From JAKJGA01 sp029554345 (GTDB taxonomy: Bacteria > Spirochaetota > UBA4802 > JAFGJZ01), in the NCBI GenBank assembly GCA_035395685.1, contig DAOPBR010000075.1, forward strand, positions 1 through 8,565: 8,565 bases of DNA, read 5' to 3'. A model generated the notes under the pieces. It saw nothing but the letters and a program-made list of their open reading frames with translations. It did not search any database and was not told where the DNA came from. This document shows positions 5,618 through 8,565 of the stretch, in pieces; the stretch's first letter is position 1; every line of letters begins with the position of its first letter. The translations under genes and the position numbers were made by a program.

Positions 5618-5797
5618 ATGAAGCAGATTGACAAAGCAGTTCATAATGTTTCTATGGTATCAGTTTGGCAGTTATAGAGAGAAGGTCGTAAATGTACCCA
5701 TGCCGATCAAGTTAACCTTCTTATCGCCAATGCTACTGCAAGGAATACTGTGCAGGAGAATTGGACGCTGCCAGGCCTGAAATTATTTATTTATAAG
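5618..5797 (+). pseudogene. Coding-like remnant interrupted by an in-frame TAG
   Basis: A frame from ATG 5618 reads MKQIDKAVHNVSMVSVWQL, meets TAG at 5675-5677, and then continues with protein-like sequence (REGRKCTHADQVNLLIANAT and beyond) to the terminator at 5798. The continuation has a balanced composition unlike random AT-rich DNA. There is no SD before the ATG and a parS-like palindrome lies directly upstream. Most likely this is a decayed small gene. Readthrough of TAG is unlikely because TAG ends the TolC-like gene here. Confidence 0.28.
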
Positions 5798-5827
5798 AAA
5801 ACCTCTTCTTTTCAGAAGAGGTTTTTT
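5798..5827 (+). terminator. Rho-independent terminator
   Basis: AAAACCTCTTCT (5798-5809), loop TTTC, AGAAGAGGTTTTTT: a 12-bp stem with a run of six T on the plus strand. It marks the end of whatever plus-strand unit lies in 5376-5797. Confidence 0.82.
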
Positions 5828-5849
5828 GTTTCTAATGATTGAAACATAA

Positions 5850-5882
5850 TAAAATTAGATTAAATACATTAATCTAATTTTA
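5850..5882. repeat. AT-rich 14-bp perfect inverted repeat upstream of lipoprotein gene
   Basis: TAAAATTAGATTAA (5850-5863) and its exact complement (5869-5882) flank the loop ATACA. It lies about 57 bases before the lipoprotein start and overlaps the likely promoter zone (TTGACG at 5891 and two TATAAA boxes at 5901 and 5908, with no pair at ideal spacing). It could be an operator, or with its T-run a weak terminator. Confidence 0.6.
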
Positions 5883-5938
5883 ATTACTTCTTGACGTTAC
5901 TATAAAATATAAAAAGCTTTTGAAAAAAGAGGTGTTGT

Positions 5939-6547
5939 ATGAAAGTTTTGCAAACAATATGTTTTCTTTGTCTATTTTCAATAGGTTGCACCATTCCTGA
6001 AAACATAAAGAAAGGATGGTTGGAAAGCGATGTCTCAAAATATCCGATAATTATTGATAGTGTTGAACCTAATAATTCCGGAGTTATTTCTGAAGAATCT
6101 TTTTCTGATTCTAATATTGATATCACATGGAATTTAGTATGTCACATGAAAGAAATGAATTTTATTTTGAAAAACAAAACAGATAAAACGATGACTATAG
6201 ATTGGAATAAAGTAGTATTTGTAAATCATACAAAGCTTTCCAAAAAAGTAATACATACAGGTGTTAAGTTTGTAAAAAAAGATGAATTACAAACTCCTTC
6301 TATAATAGTAAAAGATTCAATGTTGATTGATTCTATTGTACCAATTGACAATATAACATTTAAATCAGAGGATACATTATTTGAAACTGCCGGTTGGAAA
6401 ATAATTCCTGTGTTAGAACCATATGATAATAATAATTCATTGGTAGGTAAAAAGTTTAAGGTCTTATTGCCAATAGCGATTGGAGATAAAACAGTTGAGT
6501 ATTTGTTTACATTTAAAGTAACAAAAAAAGAACCTGAAAAAAAATAA
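5939..6547 (+). CDS. Putative lipoprotein, function unknown
   Basis: This 202-aa protein starts with a signal sequence (MKVLQTICFLCLFSIGC) ending in a lipobox-like FSIG-C, so C17 would be lipidated. The relaxed box (Ser at -3) is the kind tolerated in spirochaetes. The mature part is mostly alternating beta strands: LKNKTDKTMTIDWNKVVFV (about 77-95), a central region with IVPIDNITFKS (about 133-143), and LLPIAIGDKTVEYLFTFKV near the C-terminus. This suggests an Ig-like beta sandwich displayed on a membrane surface. It ends in a Lys/Glu-rich tail. The SD GAGGTG sits about 6 bases before the ATG. The gene is more AT-rich than its neighbours and stands alone between two terminators, so it may be a recently acquired accessory gene. 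I do not recognise a named family. Confidence 0.85.
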   Translation: MKVLQTICFLCLFSIGCTIPENIKKGWLESDVSKYPIIIDSVEPNNSGVISEESFSDSNIDITWNLVCHMKEMNFILKNKTDKTMTIDWNKVVFVNHTKLSKKVIHTGVKFVKKDELQTPSIIVKDSMLIDSIVPIDNITFKSEDTLFETAGWKIIPVLEPYDNNNSLVGKKFKVLLPIAIGDKTVEYLFTFKVTKKEPEKK

Positions 6548-6575
6548 TAGTAATATTTTTTAAAGGGCAAGAAAG

Positions 6576-6611
6576 AAAAAACGCCGGTGATATTTTTCAC
6601 CGGCGTTTTTT
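6576..6611 (+). terminator. Perfect 15-bp terminator after lipoprotein gene
   Basis: AAAAAACGCCGGTGA (6576-6590) pairs perfectly with TCACCGGCGTTTTTT (6597-6611) across a 6-base loop. It lies 29 bases after the lipoprotein stop and is symmetric enough to work on both strands. Confidence 0.88.
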
Positions 6612-6678
6612 CTTCATCTAAAAGGGTGGCGGGCATTTTAGAGCTGAATGATTTCATTAACTACCGATTCTATTCCGG

Positions 6679-6708
6679 AGCGCAATCTTTTCCGGAAAAG
6701 TTTGCGCT
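6679..6708. repeat. 30-bp palindrome with one mismatch
   Basis: AGCGCAATCTTTTCC (6679-6693) and GGAAAAGTTTGCGCT (6694-6708) are reverse complements except for one T-T pair, with no loop between the arms. A loop-less palindrome fits a dimer-binding DNA site or cruciform better than a terminator, and no U-tract follows. Confidence 0.6.
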
Positions 6709-6780
6709 ATGACAGATGAGAAAAAGTTAAATGAGTATCTGAAGCTGAATGAAACAGTAATAGGCGAGCCAGCTTTCTGA
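6709..6780 (+). pseudogene. Short coding-like frame cut by a foldback element
   Basis: ATG 6709 opens a frame reading MTDEKKLNEYLKLNETVIGE then PAF, ending at a TGA formed by the first bases of the hairpin at 6778. Beyond the GC-rich element, 6933 onwards reads AIAERAVWMMIN, stop, ILRENESDDVDKS, again coding-like. Removing 6778-6932 joins the two parts in frame. This suggests a small gene broken by insertion, or chance. No convincing SD is present. Confidence 0.25.
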
Positions 6781-6932
6781 GAGTTCGTAAAGCTGCAACT
6801 TTACGAACTCTCAAGTCCCTCGCCCCTGTTGAGACCCCCCAGTCCAAAAAGCTTACATTTTGAATCAGGGAGAGGGGTAAGCGGGGGGCGCGCGACAGCG
6901 CGGTCTGGGGGGTCGGCGAAGGGGAGAGGGAC
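6778..6932. mobile_element. GC-rich foldback element, possible MITE-like insertion
   Basis: The first part is a perfect 15-bp hairpin (6778-6792 with 6799-6813, loop CTGCAA). The second is a large imperfect foldback: GTCCCTC (6815-6821) pairs with GAGGGAC (6926-6932), CCCCT (6823-6827) with AGGGG (6920-6924), and GACCCCCCAG (6833-6842) with CTGGGGGGTC (6905-6914), with an inner hairpin CGCGC-GACA-GCGCG (6889-6902). The composition contrasts sharply with the AT-rich flanks. No target-site duplication or transposase is visible. It could be an inserted palindromic element or a structured RNA. Confidence 0.45.
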
Positions 6933-7007
6933 GCGATAGCTGAGCGAGCTGTTTGGATGATGATTAATTGAATACTGAGAGAAAATGAATCAGATGATGT
7001 AGATAAA

Positions 7008-7048
7008 AGCAAAAAAGCACGGCGTTTTATCGCTGTGCTTTTTTTGCT
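7008..7048. terminator. Bidirectional terminator
   Basis: AAAAAAGCACGGCG (7011-7024), loop TTTTAT, CGCTGTGCTTTTTT (7031-7044) form a 14-bp stem with one G-T wobble and T-tracts on both strands. On the minus strand it could end the rep and glycyl-radical transcript; on the plus strand it ends the unit at 6612-7007. Confidence 0.75.
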
Positions 7049-7067
7049 ACCATGTGCAAAAGTTCAG

Positions 7068-7089
7068 GTGGGGAAATTCCCCACAAGAA
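7068..7089. repeat. parS-like site
   Basis: Contains the perfect 17-bp palindrome GTGGGGAAATTCCCCAC (7068-7084). The right flank matches the site at 5579-5609, but the left arm has diverged. This is the weakest of the four copies and the one furthest from parB. Confidence 0.65.
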
Positions 7090-7165
7090 TCAGGTCTATG
7101 ATTTTCGTGATGAAGTTTAGAATAATGACAGGACATGAGCAGTTGAATTGCTTATCAGCTGCAGA

Positions 7166-7211
7166 CAGCGCGCGAAGGACAAGCGCGCTGCCGAGCGAAC
7201 AGGACGTTCGC
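7166..7211. repeat. Two adjacent GC-rich hairpins
   Basis: CAGCGCGC (7166-7173) pairs with GCGCGCTG (7183-7190), and GCGAAC (7195-7200) with GTTCGC (7206-7211). Both loops contain AGGAC. They lie downstream of the glycyl-radical gene on the minus strand in otherwise AT-rich, gene-free DNA (7049-7252). No U-tract follows, so they may be mRNA 3' structures or protein-binding sites. Confidence 0.5.
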
Positions 7212-7252
7212 GAGGAATTAAAGTTAAATGGAAAAGTATGTTAGATATAGAT

Positions 7253-7414
7253 TTAGACAAATGAATCATTAACATTGTAAAATTCCCTATCATCGAATTC
7301 TGCTTTTTTACCGGGATTCCATTGATTAGTAGGACGAAAATATCCGACAACTCTTGAATAGACTTCAACTGGAATTACTTTTTTTTGTTTTGAGACAAAT
7401 GTTCTTGTTTCCAT
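7253..7414 (-). CDS. Stand-alone glycyl-radical domain like the NrdD C-terminus
   Basis: This 53-aa protein carries VEVYSRVVGYFRPTNQWNPG (17-36) followed by KKAEFDDREFY. This is the C-terminal tail of class III (anaerobic) ribonucleoside-triphosphate reductase NrdD, in which the glycine of the RVxGY motif (here G24) carries the catalytic radical made by the activase NrdG. The large catalytic domain and the zinc-binding cysteines that usually precede the tail are absent. A good SD (GGAG, about 6 bases before the ATG) and a 16-base gap to the rep stop show a real gene co-transcribed with rep. By analogy with YfiD/GrcA, which replaces a damaged pyruvate formate-lyase tail, it may be a spare radical domain for the host enzyme; that role is inferred. 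The start follows the SD; longer in-frame readings overlap rep. Confidence 0.78.
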   Translation of the reverse strand: METRTFVSKQKKVIPVEVYSRVVGYFRPTNQWNPGKKAEFDDREFYNVNDSFV

Positions 7415-7430
7415 TATTTCTCCGTTATTA

Positions 7431-8120
7431 TTATGCATATAATTCATCGATTTTCTTAACATACTCCATTGGCAGCATTCCAGTGAATTTACGAACAGGT
7501 ATTTTTTCTCCATAAGTCTTATGAAAAGCAAAACCATCGGATCTGAATTGCCAATCATTGTGTTCGAAATAGATTTTTATATCTTCATCATTTGCATTAG
7601 TAGAATTATTAATAAAAAGAGAATTCATAGAAGAAGAATCTTTGATTGAGCTTTTTTGCTCAGAGGTAGTGCTCTTTTTGGCGTTAAGGGATTGAGCTTT
7701 TTTGCTCATAACCTCTTTAACCATTGAGCTTTTTTGCTCAGAGGACGGAGAGCTTACAAGGCGAGTAAGTACTTCCGGATTGAAAGAAAAATAGGTATAA
7801 ACTCCGCGCCGTGAACATTTTTTGCCTTTCAACATATAGCTATCCGAGCCACGAACAACCATTTTTTCTATGAGGTTGACCTCTTCCCATTTGCGCATTA
7901 TTTTTGCTATGTGACGATTTGTTTTGATACCGAGTATCGGCATTTCTTCGCAGATAGTTCCGTACGAAAACCAGAACCATATTTTATTATTTTCAACTTT
8001 CTGGCACATCTTATCAGTGCTGAAAAAATCGAAAATATACCTCAGAATAAGTGCATCGGTGTGATCGAGACCGAGATTGAGGAGTTCAGCCTGCTGAAAA
8101 CCGCAAATTGTATACTTCAT
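7431..8120 (-). CDS. rep: Plasmid replication initiator with winged-helix N-terminus
   Basis: This 229-aa protein has an N-terminal region (1-120) resembling the winged-helix domain of replication proteins from plasmids and phages of low-GC bacteria: GFQQAELLNLGLDHTDALIL (7-26), WFWFSYGTICEEMPIL (48-63), TNRHIAKIMRKWEEVNLIEK (67-86), then YTYFSFNPEVL. A Ser/Lys/Asn-rich linker (about 121-180) encodes three DNA repeats, and a small C-terminal domain (180-229) follows. The layout (conserved N-domain, origin repeats in the middle of the gene, separate C-domain) parallels RepA_N-type initiators, although I do not claim membership of that family. An SD (GGAG, 7 bases before the ATG) is present but can be masked by a leader hairpin. 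The RHH gene at 8247-8411 is upstream and the glycyl-radical gene directly downstream. Confidence 0.75.
   Translation of the reverse strand: MKYTICGFQQAELLNLGLDHTDALILRYIFDFFSTDKMCQKVENNKIWFWFSYGTICEEMPILGIKTNRHIAKIMRKWEEVNLIEKMVVRGSDSYMLKGKKCSRRGVYTYFSFNPEVLTRLVSSPSSEQKSSMVKEVMSKKAQSLNAKKSTTSEQKSSIKDSSSMNSLFINNSTNANDEDIKIYFEHNDWQFRSDGFAFHKTYGEKIPVRKFTGMLPMEYVKKIDELYA
7645..7740. repeat. Three 18-bp iteron-like repeats inside rep (candidate origin)
   Basis: ATTGAGCTTTTTTGCTCA occurs exactly at 7645-7662, 7691-7708 and 7723-7740, start-to-start distances 46 and 32. Each copy has GAGC/GCTC arms around six T. Copies 1 and 3 are in one reading frame (SEQKSS) and copy 2 in another (MSKKAQS), so the DNA rather than the peptide is conserved. 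Very AT-rich DNA lies alongside (about 7580-7640). Together this fits a replication origin bound by Rep. Confidence 0.7.
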
Positions 8121-8126
8121 TTCGCG

Positions 8127-8196
8127 CTCCGATAAGTAAAATTCTTGACAATACTGAACCTATCGGAGAATGTAACAGAACATTCCCGAAAGGGAC
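8127..8196 (-). promoter_or_regulatory. Structured rep leader that can mask the rep SD
   Basis: Read on the minus strand, the leader holds three consecutive stem-loops: TCCC-TTTC-GGGA (about 8196-8185), GAATGT-TCTGTT-ACATTC (8185-8168), and CTCCGATA (8168-8161) pairing perfectly with TATCGGAG (8134-8127). The last arm contains the rep SD. On the opposite strand TTGACA (8145-8150) could be the -35 box of an antisense RNA running to the terminator at 8217-8248, but its -10 box is poor. Copy-number control at this point is inferred. Confidence 0.45.
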
Positions 8197-8216
8197 AAAC
8201 CAAAGAAAATTTTTTT

Positions 8217-8248
8217 AAAAAACTCAGAATTGCCGTTCTGGGTTTTTT
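8217..8248. terminator. Terminator at the end of the upstream RHH gene
   Basis: AAAAAACTCAGAA (8217-8229) and TTCTGGGTTTTTT (8236-8248) form a 13-bp stem with one wobble or mismatch around loop TTGCCG, overlapping the RHH stop codon. It has T-tracts on both strands. On the minus strand it separates the RHH gene from rep, unless read-through occurs. On the plus strand it could end an antisense transcript. Confidence 0.62.
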
Positions 8249-8411
8249 ACTTTTCTCCCTCGTTTTTTTCCGAAGAAGAAGTTAACTGTTTATGAAGAAG
8301 CTCGTCCACGAGGCCTGAAAAGTTTCCTTTACGCCACGGTTCTTTATCGAGTAATTCATTCAGCTTCTGGGCGACTTGATCCGAGAGAGTAATGTTTTTT
8401 CTTACGGTCAT
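8247..8411 (-). CDS. Ribbon-helix-helix regulator upstream of rep
   Basis: This 54-aa protein starts MTVRKNITLSDQVAQKLNEL with the RHH/CopG pattern: N-terminal strand (RKNITL), helix (DQVAQKLNELLDK), then NFSGLVDELLHKQL as second helix and a charged tail. The start chosen has a strong SD (AGGTGG, about 6 bases upstream); an in-frame ATG 22 codons earlier lacks one and adds a non-RHH stretch. It lies directly upstream of rep in the same direction, separated by a terminator, so a copy-control repressor (CopG-like) is the natural inference. An antitoxin without its toxin is the alternative. Two tandem 10-bp repeats (8440-8459) upstream are a likely operator. It differs clearly in sequence from the par-operon RHH protein. 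Confidence 0.78.
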   Translation of the reverse strand: MTVRKNITLSDQVAQKLNELLDKEPWRKGNFSGLVDELLHKQLTSSSEKNEGEK

Positions 8412-8439
8412 TCGCCCCACCTGATATATTAATAAGATA

Positions 8440-8459
8440 CAATGACACTCAATGCCACT
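8440..8459. repeat. Tandem 10-bp repeats upstream of the RHH gene
   Basis: CAATGACACT and CAATGCCACT follow each other directly, differing at one base. A 10-bp period places both on one DNA face, as for RHH operator half-sites. They lie about 28 bases before the start codon, inside the promoter zone; a minus-strand TTGACA at 8477-8472 is nearby but without a convincing -10 box. Confidence 0.5.
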
Positions 8460-8565
8460 GGATAGTATTAATGTCAAGCTGTTTATGTCTCATTTTCGTT
8501 TTTTTATGACATATCTCCTATGAGTGTATAGTTATTAATTAAATATGGATTGATCGGAATAATGG

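Noticed and set aside
6648..6719. A 23-codon plus-strand frame (start MISLTTDSIPERNLF) ending just inside the next small frame.
   Set aside because: No clear SD, it crosses the 30-bp palindrome, and it has no recognisable family.
6707..7012. Minus-strand 101-codon open frame rich in Ser, Arg and Leu.
   Set aside because: It spans the palindromic foldback element and most of the bidirectional terminator's arm. The low-complexity composition reflects the GC-rich repeats.
7035..7244. Plus-strand 69-codon frame downstream of the terminator.
   Set aside because: It starts inside the terminator hairpin and reads through the parS-like site and two GC-rich hairpins, with no SD.
7669..7682. Possible fourth iteron (GTGCTCTTTTTGGC) between copies 1 and 2.
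   Set aside because: It matches the repeat only in part of one arm and the T-run, and lacks the paired arm, so it is not counted.
7645..7740. The three repeats considered as a CRISPR array.
   Set aside because: Only three copies, unequal short spacings (28 and 14 bases between copies), inside a coding gene, and no cas genes.

Overview
The window looks like the backbone of a small, AT-rich bacterial plasmid. It carries a replication initiator with origin-like repeats inside its gene, a ParA/ParB partition operon with recurring palindromic candidate parS sites, ribbon-helix-helix (RHH) regulators, a plasmid-type DUF6573 gene, and two small exported or lipid-anchored proteins. Shine-Dalgarno (SD) sequences, sigma70-like boxes and several textbook rho-independent terminators indicate a bacterium. 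A signal-peptide protein resembling half of a TolC protomer and a lipoprotein with a relaxed lipobox suggest a diderm host, possibly spirochaete-like, but the taxon cannot be fixed from this sequence. A small protein homologous to the glycyl-radical tail of anaerobic ribonucleotide reductase suggests an anaerobic or facultative lifestyle. If position 8565 is joined to position 1, the membrane hydrolase gene that runs off the left edge stays open and stops after about ten codons, so the window may be a complete circle of about 8.6 kb.

Layout. Positions 1-2211 (minus strand) form a tightly packed set of four genes: a 50-aa helical protein, a 47-aa Cys-containing protein, a large fusion of a tyrosine-recombinase catalytic domain with a P-loop NTPase and two C-terminal membrane helices, and a YdjM-like membrane metal-dependent hydrolase. 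Three of the junctions are ATGA overlaps or near-contacts. A divergent promoter region (2212-2362) then drives the exported TolC-like protein (2363-2917, plus). A perfect 41-bp palindrome separates it from the convergent par operon: parB, parA and an RHH gene, minus strand, 2964-4557, each overlapping the next. DUF6573 (minus) follows.

Positions 5188-5938 hold no intact gene. They contain two strong bidirectional terminators, a GC-rich stretch that can fold as a pseudoknotted RNA, a parS-like palindrome, a coding remnant with an in-frame stop, and another terminator. A lipoprotein gene (5939-6547, plus) ends in a perfect terminator. Positions 6612-7252 are again non-coding: a 30-bp palindrome, a 155-bp GC-rich foldback element between coding-like remnants, a terminator, the fourth parS-like site and two GC-rich hairpins. 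The right end (minus) is the replication module: an RHH gene, a structured leader, the rep gene with three 18-bp repeats, and the stand-alone glycyl-radical peptide directly downstream.

The most notable points are the recombinase-NTPase-membrane fusion coupled to a membrane hydrolase, the rep-internal repeats conserved across two reading frames, the free-standing NrdD-like glycyl-radical domain on a replicon, and two genes (rep and the TolC-like gene) whose SD sequences have perfect 8-nt complements in their own leaders.
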